The translations under genes and the position numbers were made by a program. Below, one piece after another: positions 12,059 to 26,900 of a stretch of DNA of 64,000 nucleotides. The notes beneath the pieces are model-generated. The model was not told where the DNA came from. It made no database searches and saw only the letters and a list, made by a program, of their open reading frames with translations. How positions within the stretch are numbered: the stretch's first letter is position 1; each line of letters opens with the position of its first letter. Origin of the DNA: Prosopocoilus inquinatus (taxonomy: Eukaryota; Arthropoda; Insecta; Coleoptera; Lucanidae); the NCBI GenBank assembly GCA_036172665.1, contig CM069873.1, positions 35,826,001 through 35,890,000 on the forward strand. Reading direction: 5' to 3'.

Positions 12059-14589
12059 TTGTTCCTGTGATGTATCTAATCGATCCTTACTCATCTATCA
12101 TGTTATTTGACGTTTCGATGGACTCTAGTATCTCTGATGTGAGATACGAAGTTTTTGGACGCAGCAGGAGCTGGAAATAGTTTTAAACGAAACAACACGT
12201 ATTAGCGTTGTTCCTGTGATGTATCTAATCGATCCTTACTCATCTATCATGTTATTTGACGTTTGGATGGACTCCAGTAACTCTGATGTGAGATACGAAG
12301 TTTTTTGACGCAGCAGGAGCTGGAAATAGTTTTAAACGAAACAACACGTATTAGCGTTGTTCCTGTGATGTATCTAATCGAACCTTATTTATCTATCATG
12401 TTATTTGACGTATCGATGGACTCTAGTAACTCTGATGTGAGATACGAAGTTTTTGGGCGCAGCAGGAGCTGGAAATAGTTTTAAAGGAAGCAACACGTAT
12501 TAGCGTTGTTCCTGTGATGTATCTAATAGATCCTTACTCATCTATCATGTTATTTGACGTTTGGATGGACTCCAGTAACTCTGATGTGAGATACGAAGTT
12601 TTTTGACGCAGCAGGAGCTGGAAATAGTTTTAAACGAAACAACACGTATTAGCGTTGTTCCTGTGATGTATCTAATCGATCCTTATTTATTTATCATGTT
12701 ATTTGACGTTTCGATGGACTCCAGTAACTCTAATGTGAGATACGAAATTTTCGGGCGCGGCAGAAGCTGGAAATGGTGTTAAACGAAACAACACGCATTA
12801 ACGTTGTTCCTGTGATGTATCTAATCGATCCTTACTCATCTATCATGTTATTTGACATTTCGATGGACTCCAGTAACTCTAATGTGAGATACGAAATTTT
12901 CGGACGCAGTAGAAGCTGGAAATAGTTCTAAACGAAACAACACGCATTAGCGTTGTTCCTGTGATGTGTCTAATCGATCCTTACTCATCTATCATGTTAT
13001 TTGACGTTTCGATGGACTCTAGTAACTCTGATGTGAGATACGAAGTTTTTGGACGCAGCAGGAGCTGGAAATAGTTTTAAACGAAACAACACGTATTAGC
13101 GTTGTTCCTGTGATGTATCTAATCGATCCTTACTCATCTATGATTTTATTTGACGTTTGGATGGACTACAGTAACTCTGATGTGAGATACAAAGTTTACG
13201 GACGCAGCAGAAGCTGGAAATAGTTTTAAACGAAACAACACGCATTACCGTTGTTCCTGTGATGTAACTAATCGATCCTTACTCATCTATCATGTTATTT
13301 GGCGTTTCGATGGACTCCAGTAACTCTGATGTGAGATACAAAGTTCTCGGACGCAGCTGAAGCTAGAAATAGTTTTAAACGAAACAACACGCATTAGCGT
13401 TGTTCCTGTGATGTATTTAATCGATCCTTACTCATCTATCATGTTATTTGACGTTTGAATGGACTCCAGTAACTCTGATGTGAGATACAAAGTTCTCGGA
13501 CGCAGCAGAAGCTGGAAATAGTTTTAAACGAAACAACACGCATTACCGTTGTTCTTGTGATGTATCTAATCGATCCTTACTCATCTATCATGTTATTTGA
13601 CGTTTCGATGGACTCCAGTAACTCTATTGTGAGATACGAAATTTTCGGACGCAGCAGATGCTGGAAATAGTTTTAAACGAAACGACACGCATTAGCATTG
13701 TTCCTGTGACGTATCTAATCGATCCTTACTCATCTATCATGTTATTTGGCGTTTCGATGGACTCCAGTAACTTTGAAGTGAGATACGAAGTTCTCGGACG
13801 CAGCTGAAGCTGGAAATAGTTTTAAATGAAACAACACGTATTAGCGTTGTTCCTGTGATGTATCTAATCGATTCTTACTCATCTATCATGTTATTTGACG
13901 TTTGGATGGACTCCAGTAACTCTGATGTGAGATACAAAGTATTCGGACGCAGCAGAAGCTCGAGATAGTTTTAAACGATACAATACGCATTAGCGTTGTT
14001 CCTGTGATGTATCTAATCGATCCTTACTTATCTATCATGTTATTTGAAGTTTGGATGGTCTCCAGTAACTCTGATGTGAGATACAAAGTTTTCGGACGCA
14101 GCAGAAGCTGGAGATAGTTTTAAACGAAACAACACGCATTAGCGTTGTTCCTGTGATGTATCTAATCGATCCTTACTCATCTATCATGTTATTTTTCGTT
14201 TCGATGGACTCCAGTAACTCTGATGTGAGATACAAAGCTTTCGGACGCAGCAGAAGCTGGAAATAGTTTTAAACGAAACAACACGTATTAGCGTTGTTCC
14301 TGTGATGTATCTAATCGATCCTTACTCATCTATCATGTTATTTGACGTTTGGATGGACTCCAGTAACTGATGTGAGATACAAAGTTCTCGGACGCAGCAG
14401 AAGCTGGAAATAGTTTTGAACGAAACAACACGTATTAGCGTTGTTCCTGTGATGTATCTAATCGATCCTTACTTAGCTACTATGTTATTTGACGTTTCGA
14501 TGGACTCCAATAACTCTGATGTGAGATACAAAGTTTTCGGGCGCAGCAGAAGCTGGAACTAGTGTTAAACGAAACAACACGCATTAACG
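12059..14589. repeat. 17-monomer unit of copy B, first copy (2531 bp)
   Basis: The segment recurs at 14590-17120 with a spacing of 2531 = 17 x 149 - 2. Checks: 'ctctagtatc' at 12123 and 14654, and 'gatgtgtc' at 12963 and 15494. It contains one 147-bp monomer (14303-14449), which accounts for the missing 2 bp. The left edge is where 'cattagcg' (first copy) faces 'cattaacg' (second copy). Its register differs from the 17-monomer pair in copy A, so this is an independent exchange of the same size. Confidence 0.85.
14303..14449. repeat. 147-bp monomer with 2-bp deletion (copy 2 of 5)
   Basis: Same CT loss and same neighbours as 8494-8640, offset 5809 bp. Confidence 0.95.
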
Positions 14590-17120
14590 TTGTTCCTGTG
14601 ATGTATCTAATCGATCCTTACTCATCTATCATGTTATTTGACGTTTCGATGGACTCTAGTATCTCTGATGTGAGATACGAAGTTTTTGGACGCAGCAGGA
14701 GCTGGAAATAGTTTTAAACGAAACAACACGTATTAGCGTTGTTCCTGTGATGTATCTAATCGATCCTTACTCATCTATCATGTTATTTGACGTTTGGATG
14801 GACTCCAGTAACTCTGATGTGAGATACGAAGTTTTTTGACGCAGCAGGAGCTGGAAATAGTTTTAAACGAAACAACACGTATTAGCGTTGTTCCTGTGAT
14901 GTATCTAATCGAACCTTATTTATCTATCATGTTATTTGACGTATCGATGGACTCTAGTAACTCTGATGTGAGATACGAAGTTTTTGGGCGCAGCAGGAGC
15001 TGGAAATAGTTTTAAAGGAAGCAACACGTATTAGCGTTGTTCCTGTGATGTATCTAATAGATCCTTACTCATCTATCATGTTATTTGACGTTTGGATGGA
15101 CTCCAGTAACTCTGATGTGAGATACGAAGTTTTTTGACGCAGCAGGAGCTGGAAATAGTTTTAAACGAAACAACACGTATTAGCGTTGTTCCTGTGATGT
15201 ATCTAATCGATCCTTATTTATTTATCATGTTATTTGACGTTTCGATGGACTCCAGTAACTCTAATGTGAGATACGAAATTTTCGGGCGCGGCAGAAGCTG
15301 GAAATGGTGTTAAACGAAACAACACGCATTAACGTTGTTCCTGTGATGTATCTAATCGATCCTTACTCATCTATCATGTTATTTGACGTTTCGATGGACT
15401 CCAGTAACTCTAATGTGAGATACGAAATTTTCGGACGCAGTAGAAGCTGGAAATAGTTTTAAACGAAACAACACGCATTAGCGTTGTTCCTGTGATGTGT
15501 CTAATCGATCCTTACTCATCTATCATGTTATTTGACGTTTCGATGGACTCTAGTAACTCTGATGTGAGATACGAAGTTTTTGGACGCAGCAGGAGCTGGA
15601 AATAGTTTTAAACGAAACAACACGTATTAGCGTTGTTCCTGTGATGTATCTAATCGATCCTTACTCATCTATGATTTTATTTGACGTTTGGATGGACTAC
15701 AGTAACTCTGATGTGAGATACAAAGTTTACGGACGCAGCAGAAGCTGGAAATAGTTTTAAACGAAACAACACGCATTACCGTTGTTCCTGTGATGTAACT
15801 AATCGATCCTTACTCATCTATCATGTTATTTGGCGTTTCGATGGACTCCAGTAACTCTGATGTGAGATACAAAGTTCTCGGACGCAGCTGAAGCTAGAAA
15901 TAGTTTTAAACGAAACAACACGCATTAGCGTTGTTCCTGTGATGTATTTAATCGATCCTTACTCATCTATCATGTTATTTGACGTTTGAATGGACTCCAG
16001 TAACTCTGATGTGAGATACAAAGTTCTCGGACGCAGCAGAAGCTGGAAATAGTTTTAAACGAAACAACACGCATTACCGTTGTTCTTGTGATGTATCTAA
16101 TCGATCCTTACTCATCTATCATGTTATTTGACGTTTCGATGGACTCCAGTAACTCTATTGTGAGATACGAAATTTTCGGACGCAGCAGATGCTGGAAATA
16201 GTTTTAAACGAAACGACACGCATTAGCATTGTTCCTGTGACGTATCTAATCGATCCTTACTCATCTATCATGTTATTTGGCGTTTCGATGGACTCCAGTA
16301 ACTTTGAAGTGAGATACGAAGTTCTCGGACGCAGCTGAAGCTGGAAATAGTTTTAAATGAAACAACACGTATTAGCGTTGTTCCTGTGATGTATCTAATC
16401 GATTCTTACTCATCTATCATGTTATTTGACGTTTGGATGGACTCCAGTAACTCTGATGTGAGATACAAAGTATTCGGACGCAGCAGAAGCTCGAGATAGT
16501 TTTAAACGATACAACACGCATTAGCGTTGTTCCTGTGATGTATCTAATCGATCCTTACTTATCTATCATGTTATTTGAAGTTTGGATGGTCTCCAGTAAC
16601 TCTGATGTGAGATACAAAGTTTTCGGACGCAGCAGAAGCTGGAGATAGTTTTAAACGAAACAACACGCATTAGCGTTGTTCCTGTGATGTATCTAATCGA
16701 TCCTTACTCATCTATCATGTTATTTTTCGTTTCGATGGACTCCAGTAACTCTGATGTGAGATACAAAGCTTTCGGACGCAGCAGAAGCTGGAAATAGTTT
16801 TAAACGAAACAACACGTATTAGCGTTGTTCCTGTGATGTATCTAATCGATCCTTACTCATCTATCATGTTATTTGACGTTTGGATGGACTCCAGTAACTG
16901 ATGTGAGATACAAAGTTCTCGGACGCAGCAGAAGCTGGAAATAGTTTTGAACGAAACAACACGTATTAGCGTTGTTCCTGTGATGTATCTAATCGATCCT
17001 TACTTAGCTACTATGTTATTTGACGTTTCGATGGACTCCAATAACTCTGATGTGAGATACAAAGTTTTCGGGCGCAGCAGAAGCTGGAACTAGTGTTAAA
17101 CGAAACAACACGCATTAACG
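14590..17120. repeat. 17-monomer unit of copy B, second copy (2531 bp)
   Basis: Tandem repeat of 12059-14589. It ends at 'aactagtgttaaacg...cattaacg' (about 17081-17120), the same sequence that ends the first unit at about 14550-14589. Beyond it the array continues as it does after about 8780 in copy A, with 'gactccagtaactctaatg' monomers. Confidence 0.85.
16834..16980. repeat. 147-bp monomer with 2-bp deletion (copy 3 of 5)
   Basis: Same CT loss and neighbours as 8494-8640, offset 8340 bp. Confidence 0.95.
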
Positions 17121-17603
17121 TTGTTCCTGTGATGTATCTAATCGATCCTTACTCATCTATCATGTTATTTGACGTTTCGATGGACTCCAGTAACTCTAAT
17201 GTGAGATACGAAATTTTCGGACGCAGCAGAAGCTGGAAATAGTTTTAAACGAAACAACACGCATTAGCGTTGTTCCTGTGATGTATCTAATCGATCCTTA
17301 CTCATCTATCATGTTATTTGACGTTTCGATGGACTCCAGTAACTCTGATGTGAGAGACGAAATTTTCGAACGCAGTAGGAGCTGGAAATAGTTTTAAACG
17401 AAACAACACGCATTAGCGTTGTTCCTGTGATGTATCTAATCGATCCTTACTCATCTATCATGTTATTTGACGTTTGAATGGACTCCAGTAACTCTGATGT
17501 GAGATACAAAGCTCTCGGACGCAGCAGAAGCTGGAAATAGTTTTGAACGAAACAACACGTATTAGCGTTGTTCCTGTGATGTATCTAATCGATCCTTACT
17601 TAT

Positions 17604-20529
17604 CTATCATGTTATTTGACGTTTGAATGGACTCCAGTAACTCTGATGTGAGATACAAAGTTCTCGGACGCAGCAGAAGCTGGAAATAGTTTTAAACGAA
17701 ACAACACGCATTAGTGTTGTTCCTGTGATGTATCTAATCGATCCTTACTCATCTATCATGTTATTTGACGTTTGGATGGACTCCAGTAACTCTGATGTGA
17801 GATACAAAGTTCTCGGACGCAGCAGAAGCTGGAAATAGTTTTGAACGAAACAACACGTATTAGCGTTGTTCCTGTGATGTATCTAATCGATCCTTACTTA
17901 TCTATCATGTTATTTGACGTTTGGATGGACTCCAGTAACTCTGATGTGAGATACAAAATTTTCGGACGCAGCAGAAGCTGGAAATAGTTTTAAACGAAAC
18001 AACACGCATTAGCGTTGTTCCTGTGATGTATCTAATCGATCCTTACTTATCTACTATGTTATTTGACGTTTCGATGGACTCCAGTAACTCTGATGTGAGA
18101 GACGAAATTTTCGAACGCAGTAGGAGCTGGAAATAGTTTTAAACGAAACAACACGCATTAGCGTTGTTCCTGTGATGTATCTAATCGATCCTTACTCATC
18201 CATCATGTTATTGGACGTTTGAATGGACTCCAGTAACTCTGATGTGAGATACAAAGTTCTCGGACGCAGCAGAAGCTGGAAATAGTTTTAAACGAAACAA
18301 CACGCATTAGTGTTGTTCCTGTGATGTATCTAATCGATCCTTACTCATCTATCTTGTTATTTGGCGTTTCGATGGACTCCAGTAACTCTGATGTGAGATA
18401 CGAAGTTTTTGGACGCAGCAGGAGCTGGAAATAGTTTTAAACGAAGCAACACGTATTAGCGTTGTTCCTGTGATGTATCTAATAGATTCTTATTTATCTA
18501 CCATGTTATTTGACGTTTCGATGGACTCTAGTAACTCTGATGTGAGATACGAAGTTTTCGGACGCAGCAGAAGCTGGAAATAGTTTTAAACGAAACAACA
18601 CGCATTAGCGTTGTTCCTGTGATGTATCTAATCGATCCTTACTCATCTATTATGTTATTTGACGTTTCGATGGACTCTAGTAACTCTGATGTGAGATACG
18701 AAGTTTTTGGACGCAGCAGGACCTGGAAATAGTTTTAAACGAAACAACACGTATTAGCGTTGTTCCTGTGATGTATCTAATCGATCCTTACTCATCTATC
18801 ATGTTATTTGACGTTTGGATGGACTCCAGTAACTCTGATGTGAGATACAAAGTTCTCGGACGCAGCAGAAGCTGGAAATAGTTTTGAACGAAACAACACG
18901 TATTAGCGTTGTTCCTGTGATGTATCTAATCGATCCTTACTTATCTATCATGTTATTTGACGTTTGGATGGACTCCAGTAACTCTGATGTGAGATACAAA
19001 ATTTTCGGACGCAGCAGAAGCTGGAAATAGTTTTAAACGAAACAACACGCATTAGCGTTGTTCCTGTGATGTATCTAATCGATCCTTACTTATCTACTAT
19101 GTTATTTGACGCTTCGATGGACTCCAGTAACTCTGATGTGAGAGACGAAATTTTCGAACGCAGTAGGAGCTGGAAATAGTTTTAAACGAAACAACACGCA
19201 TTAGCGTTGTTCCTGTGATGTATCTAATCGATCCTTACTCATCTATCATGTTATTTGACGTTTGAATATACTCCAGTAACTCTGATGTGAGATACAAAGT
19301 TCTCGGACGCAGCAGAAGCTGGAAATAGTTTTAAACGAAACAACACGCATTAGTGTTGTTCCTGTGATGTATCTAATCGATCCTTACTCATCTATCATGT
19401 TATTTGGCGTTTCGATGGACTCCAGTAACTCTGATGTGAGATACGAAGTTTTTGGACGCAGCAGGAGCTGGAAATAGTTTTAAACGAAACAACACGCATT
19501 AGCGTTGTTCCTGTGATGTATCTAATCGATCCTTACTCATCTATCATGTTATTTGACGTTTGGATGGACTCTAGTAACTCTGATGTGAGATACGAAGTTT
19601 TTGGACGCAGCAGGAGCTGGAAATAGTTTTAAACGAAACAACACGCATTAGCGTTTTTCCTGTGATGTATCTAATCGATCCTTATTTATCTATCATGTTA
19701 TATGACGTTTCGATGGACTCTAGTAACTCTGATGTAAGATACGAAGTTTTTGGGCGCAGCAGGAGCTGGAAATAGTTTTAAACGAAGCAACACGTATTAG
19801 CGTTGTTCCTGTGATGTATCTAATAGATCCTTATTTATCTACCATGTTATTTGACGTTTCGATGGACTCTAGTAACTCTGATGTGAGATACGAAGTTTTT
19901 GGACGCAGCAGGAGCTGGAAATAGTTTTAAACGAAACAACACGTATTAGCGTTGTTCCTGTGATGTATCTAATCGATCCTTATTTATCTATAATGTTATT
20001 TGACGTTTCGATGGACTCTAGTAACTCTGATGTGAGATACGAAGTTTTTGGACGCAGCAGGAGCTGGAAATAGTTTTAAGCGAAACAACAAGTATTAGCG
20101 TTGTTCCTGTGATGTATCTAATCGATCCTTATTTATCTATCATGTTATTTGACGTATCGATGGACTCTAGTAACTCTGATGTGAGATACGAAGTTTTTGG
20201 GTGCAGCAGGAGCTGGAAATAGTTTTAAATGAAACAACACGCATTAGCGTTGTTCCTGTGATGTATCTAATCGATCCTTACGTATCTATCATGTTATTTG
20301 ACGTTTGGATGGACTCCAGTAACTCTGATGTGAGATACAAAATTTTCGGACGCAGCAGAAGCTGGAAATAGTTTTAAACGAAACAACACGCATTAGCGTT
20401 GTTTCTGTGATGTATCTAATAGATCCTTACTTAGCTACTATGTTATTTGACGTTTCGATGGACTCCAGTAACTCTAATGTGAGATACGAAATTTTCGGGC
20501 GCAGCAGAAGCTGGAACTAGTGTTAAACG
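17604..20529. repeat. Loosely ordered satellite between the 8-kb and 18-kb blocks
   Basis: About 19.6 monomers of mixed types. The stretch 17715-18445 recurs at 18758-19488 with a spacing of 1043 = 7 x 149, for example 'tttggatgg' at 17771 and 18814 and the rare 'cattagtgttg' at about 18300 and 19349. The match covers about five of the seven monomers. 19470-20220 is rich in 'ttatttatc', 'gactctag' and 'gaagtttttgg' monomers. Nothing other than satellite is present. Confidence 0.75.
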
Positions 20530-21599
20530 AAACAACACGCATTAGCGTTGTTCCTGTGATGTATCTAATCGATCCTTACTCATCTATCATGTTATTTGAC
20601 GTTTCGATGGACTCCAGTAACTCTGATGTGAGATACGAAGTTTTTGGACGCAGCAGGAGCTGGAAATAGTCTTAAACGAAACAACACGTATTAGCGTTGT
20701 TCCTGTGATGTATCTAATCGATCCTTACTCATCTATCATGTTATTTGACGTTTGGATGGACTCCAGTAACTCTGATGTGAGATACAAAGTTCTCGGACGC
20801 AGCAGAAGCTGGAAATAGTTTTGAACGAAACAACACGTATTAGCGTTGTTCCTGTGATGTATCTAATCGATCCTTACTTATCTATCATGTTATTTGACGT
20901 TTGGATGGACTCCAGTAACTCTGATGTGAGATACAATATTTTCGGACGCAGCAGAAGCTGGAAATAGTTTTAAACGAAACAACACGCATTAGCGTTGTTC
21001 CTGTGATGTATCTAATCGATCCTTACTTATCTACTATGTTATTTGACGTTTCGATGGACTCCAGTAACTCTGATGTGAGAGACGAAATTTTCGAACGCAG
21101 TAGGAGCTGGAAATAGTTTTAAACGAAACAACACGCATTAGCGTTGTTCCTGTGATGTATCTAATCGATCCTTACTCATCTATCATGTTATTTGACGTTT
21201 GAATGGACTCCAGTAACTCTGATGTGAGATACAAAGTTCTCGGACGCAGCAGAAGCTGGAAATAGTTTTGAAGGAAACAACACGTATTAGCGTTGTTCCT
21301 GTGATGTATCTAATCGATCCTTACTCATCTATCATGTTATTTGACGTTTGAATGGACTCCAGTAACTCTGATGTGAGATACAAAGTTCTCGGACGCAGCA
21401 GAAGCTGGAAATAGTTTTGAACGAAACAACACGCATTAGCGTTGTTCCTGTGATGTATCTAATCGATCCTTACTTATCTACTATGTTATTTGACGTTTCG
21501 ATGGACTCCAGTAACTCTGATGTGAGAGACGAAATTTTCGAACGCAGCAGAATCTGGAAATAGTTTTAAATGAAACAACACGCATTAGCGTTGTTCCTG

Positions 21600-21748
21600 T
21601 GATGTATCTAATCGATCCTTACTCATCTATCATGTTATTTGACGTTTGAATGGACTCCAGTAACTCTGATGTGAGATACAAAGTTCTCGGACGCAGCAGA
21701 AGCTGGAAATAGTTTTGAAGGAAACAACACGTATTAGCGTTGTTCCTG
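21600..21748. repeat. Converted monomer in 18-kb copy 1
   Basis: Here copy 1 has a 'ttgaatgg / caaagttctcgg / ttttgaagg' monomer. Copy 2 (39627-39775) and the related block at 299-447 both have a 'gactctag / gaagtttttgg / aggagctgg' monomer in this slot. The monomer matches the one three units upstream (21153-21301), including the rare 'gaaggaaac'. Array length is unchanged. This looks like replacement of one monomer by gene conversion, or a balanced double exchange. Confidence 0.7.
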
Positions 21749-23999
21749 TGATGTATCTAATCGATCCTTACTCATCTATCATGTTATTTGACGTTTGGAT
21801 GGACTCCAGTAACTCTGATGTGAGATACAAAGTTCTCGGACGCAGCAGAAGCTGGAAATAGTTTTGAACGAAACAACACGTATTAGCGTTGTTCCTGTGA
21901 TGTATCTAATCGATCCTTACTTATCTATCATGTTATTTGACGTTTGGATGGACTCCAGTAACTCTGATGTGAGATACAAAATTTTCGGACGCAGCAGAAG
22001 CTGGAAATAGTTTTAAACGAAACAACACGTATTAGCGTTGTTCCTGTGATGTATCTAATCGATCCTTATTTATCTATCATGTTATTTGACGTTTCGATGG
22101 ACTCTAGTAACTCTGATGTAAGATACGAAGTTTTTGGGTGCAGCAGGAGCTGGAAATAGTTTTAAACGAAGCAACACGTATTAGCGTTGTCCCTGTGATG
22201 TATCTAATAGATCCTTACTTAGCTACTATGTTATTTGACGTTTCGATGGACTCCAGTAACTCTATTGTGAGATAGGAAATTTTCGGGCGCAGCAGAAGCT
22301 GGAAATAGTGTTAAACGAAACAACACGCATTAGCGTTGTTCCTGTGATGTATCTAATCGATCCTTACTCATCTATCATGTTATTTGACGTTTCGATGGAC
22401 TCCAGTAACTCTGATGTGAGATACAAAGTTTTCGGACGCAGCAGAAGCTGGAAATAGTTTTAAACGAAACAACACGCATTACCGTTGTTCCTGTGATGTA
22501 TCTAATCGATCCTTACTCATCTATCATGTTATTTGGCGTTTCGATGGACTCCAGTAACTCTGATGTGAGATACAAAGGTTTTGGACGCAGCAGGAGCTGG
22601 AAATAGTTTTAAACGAAACAACACGTATTAGCGTTGTTCCTGTGATGTATCTAATCGATCCTTATTTATTTATCATGTTATTTGACGTATCGATGGACTC
22701 TAGTAACTCTGATGTGAGATACGAAGTTTTTGGTCGCAGCAGGAGCTGGAAATAGTTTTAAACTAAGCAACACGTATTAGCGTTGTTCCTGTGATGTATC
22801 TAATAGATCCTTACTTAGCTACTATGTTATTTGACGTTTCGATGGACTCCAGTAACTCTAATGTGAGATACGAAATTTTCGGACGCAGCAGAAGCTGGAA
22901 ATAGTTTTAAACGAAACAACACGCATTAGCGTTGTTCCTGTGATGTATGTAATCGATCCTTACTCATCTATTATGTTATTTGACGTTTCGATGGACTCCA
23001 GTAACTCTAATGTGAGATACGAAATTTTCGGGCGCAGCAGAAGCTGGAAATAGTTTTAAACGAAACAACACGCATTAGCGTTGTTCCTGTGATGTATCTA
23101 ATCGATCCTTACTCATCTATCATGTTATTTGACGTTTCGATGGACTCTATTAACTCTGATGTGAGATACGAAGTTTTTGGACGCAGCAGGAGCTGGAAAT
23201 AGTTTTAAATGAAACAACACGCATTAGCGTTGTTCCTGTGATGTATCTAATCGATCCTTACTCATCTGTCATGTTATTTGGCGTTTCGATGGACTCCAGA
23301 AACTTTGATGTGAGATACGAAGTTCTCGGACGCAGCTGAAGCTGGAAATAGTCTTAAATGAAACAACACGTACTAGCGTTGCTCTTGTGATATATCTAAT
23401 CGATCCTTACTCATCTATCATGTTATTTGACGTTTGGATGGACTCCAGTAACTCTGATGTGATGTACAAAGTTTTCGGACGCAGCAGGAGCTGGAAATAG
23501 TTTTAAACGAAACAACACGTATTAGCGTTGTTCCTGTGATGTATCTAATCGATCCTTACTCATCTATCATATTATTTGACGTTTGGAAGGACTCCAGTAA
23601 CTCTGATGTGAGATACAAAGTTCTCGGACGCAGCAGAAACTGGAAATACTTTTGAACGAAACAACACGTACTAGCGCTGCTCTTGTGATATATCTAATCG
23701 ATCCTTACTCATCTATCATGTTATTTGACGTTTGGATGGACTCCAGTAACTCTGATGTGATGTACAAAGTTTTCGGACGCAGCAGAAGCTGGAAATAGTT
23801 TTAACCGAAACAACACGTATTAGCGTTGTTCCTGTGATGTATCTAATCGATCCTTATTTATCTATCATGTTATTTGACGTTTCGATGCACTCTAGTAACT
23901 CTGATGTGAGATACGAAGTTTTTGGACGCAGCAGGAGCTGGAAATAGTTTTAAACGAAACAATAAGTATTAGCGTTGTTCCTGTGATGTATCTAATAGA

Positions 24000-26900
24000 T
24001 CCTTATTTATTTATCATGTTATTTGACGTATCGATGGACTGTAGTAACTCTGATGTGAGATAAGAAGTTTTTGGGCGCAGCAGGACCTGGAAATAGTTTT
24101 AAAGGAAGCAACACGTATTAGCGTTGTTCCTGTGATGTATCTAATAGATCCTTACTTAGCTACTATGTTATTTGACGTTTCGATGGACTCCAGTAACTCT
24201 AATGTGAGATACGAAATTTTCGGACGCAGCAGAAGCTGGAATTAGTTTTAAACGAAACAACACGCATTAGCGTTGTTCCTGTGATGTATGTAATCGATCC
24301 TTACTCATCTATCATGTTATTTGACGTTTCGATGGACTCCAGTAACTCTAATGTGAGATACGAAATTTTCGGGCGCAGCAGAAGCTGGAAATAGTGTTAA
24401 ACGAAACAACACGCATTAACGTTGTTCCTGTGATGTATCTAATCGATCCTTACTCATCTATCATGTTATTTGACGTTTCGATGGACTCCAGTATCTCTAA
24501 TGTGAGATACGAAATTTTCGGACGCAGCAGAAGCTGGAAATAGTTTTAAACGAAACAGCACGCATTAGCGTTGTTCCTGTGATGTGTCTAATCGATCCTT
24601 ACTCATCTATCATGTTATTTGACGTTTCGATGGACTCTAGTAACTCTGATGTGAGATACGAAGTTTTTGGACGCAGCAGGAGCTGGAAATAGTTTTAAAC
24701 GAAGCAACACGTATTAGCGTTGTTCCTGTGATGTATCTAATCGATCCTTACTCATCTATCATTTTATTTGACGTTTGGATATACTACAGTAACTCTGATG
24801 TGAGATACAAAGTTTACGGACGCAGCAGAAGCTGGAAATAGTTTTAAACGAAACAACACGCATTACCGTTGTTCCTGTGATGTATCTAATCGATCCTTAC
24901 TCATCTATCATGTTATTTGGCGTTTCGATGGACTCCAGTAACTCTGATGTGAGATACAAAGTTCTCGGACGCAGCTGAAACTAGAAATAGTCTTAAACGA
25001 AACAACACGCATTAGCGTTGTTCCTGTGATGTATTTAATCGATCCTTACTCATCTATCATGTTATTTGACGTTTGAATGGACTCCAGTAACTCTGATGTG
25101 AGATACAAAGCTCTCGGACGCAGCAGAAGCTGGAAATACTTTTAAACGAAACAACACGCATTAGCGTTGTTCTTGTGATGTATCTAATCGATCCTTACTC
25201 ATCTATCATGTTATTTGACGTTTCGATGGACTCCAGTAACTCTATTGTTAGATACGAAATTTTCGGACGCAGCAGATGCTGGAAATAGTTTTAAACGAAA
25301 CAACACGCATTAGCATTGTTCCTGTGATGTATCTAATCGATCCTTACTCATCTATCATGTTATTTGGCGTTTCGATGGACTCCAGTAACTTTGATGTGAG
25401 ATACGAAGTTCTCGGACGCAGCTGAAGCTGGAAATAGTTTTAAATGAAACAACACGTATTAGCGTTGTTCCTGTGATGTATCTAATCGATTCTTACTCAT
25501 CTGTCATGTTATTTGACGTTTGGATGGACTCCAGTAACTCTGATGTGAGATACAAAGTATTCGGACGCAGCAGAAGCTCGAGATAGTTTTAAACGATACA
25601 ACACGCATTAGCGTTGTTCCTGTGATGTATCTAATCGATCCTTACTCATCTATCAGGTTATTTGATGTTTCGATGGACTCTAGTAACTCTGATGTGAGAT
25701 ACGAAGTTTTTGGACGCAGCAGGAGCTGGAAATAGTTTTAAACGAAACAACACGTATTAGCGTTGTTCCTGTGATGTATCTAATCGATCCTTATTTATCT
25801 ATCATGTTATTTGACGTATCGATGGACTCTAGTAACTCTGATGTGACATACGAAGTTTTTGGGCGCAGCAGGAGCTGGAAATAGTTTTAAAAGAAGCAAC
25901 ACGTATTAGCGTTGTTCCTGTGATGTATCTAATCGATCCTTACTTAGCTACTATGTTATTTGACGTTTCGATGGACTCCAGTAACCCTAATGTGAGATAC
26001 GAAATTTTCGGACGCAGCAGAAGCTGGAAATAGTTTTAAACGAAACAACACGCATTAGCGTTGTTCCTGTGATGTATCTAATCGATCCTTACTCATCTAT
26101 CATGATATTTGACGTTTGAATGGACTCCAGTAACTCTGATGTGAGATACAAAGTTCTCGGACGCAGCAGAAGCTGGAAATACTTTTAAACGAAACAACAC
26201 GCATTAGCGTTGTTCCTGTGATGTATCTAATCGATCCTTACTCATCTATCATTATATTTGACGTTTGGATGTACTACAGTAACTCTGATGTGAGATACAA
26301 AGTTTACGGACGCAGCAGAAGTTGGAAATAGTTTTAATCGAAACAACACGCATTAGCGTTGTCCCTGTGATGTATCTAATCGATCCTTACTCATCTATCA
26401 TGTTATTTGGCGTCTCGATGGACTCCAGTAACTCTGATGTGAGATACAAAGTTTTCGGACGCAGCAGAAGCTGGAAATAGTTTTAAACGAAACAACACGC
26501 ATTAGCGTTGTTCCTGTGATGTATCTAATCGATCCTTACTCATCTATCATGTTATTTGGCGTTTCGATGGACTCCAGAAACTTTGATGTGAGATACGAAG
26601 TTCTCGGACGCAGCTGAAGCTGGAAATAGTTTTAAATGAAACAACACGTACTAGCGTTGTTCCTGTGATATATCTAATCGATCCTTACTCATCTATCATG
26701 TTATTTGGCGTTTCGATGGACTCCAGAAACTTTGATGTGAGATACGAAGTTCTCGGACGCAGCTGAAGCTGGAAATAGTTTTAAATGAAACAACACGTAC
26801 TAGCGTTGTTCCTGTGATGTATCTAATCGATCCTTACTCATCTATCATGTTGTTTGGCGTCTCGATGGACTCCAGTAACTCTGATGTGAGATACGAAGTT

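Larger units (their letters stand above)
9455..17603. repeat. 8.2-kb duplicated block, copy B
   Basis: Homologous to 1262-9263. It keeps the unfused X and Y monomers at 11025-11322 that are fused in copy A. It has one 17/18-monomer stretch from 10244 (offset to 4584 is 5660) and then its own duplication at 12059-17120. Single-base differences from copy A include 'gatttatctaatc' (about 11175), 'gactgtagtaac' (about 11088) and 'gacatttcg' (about 10471 and 12855). The two copies have therefore been separate long enough to gain private changes. Confidence 0.85.
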
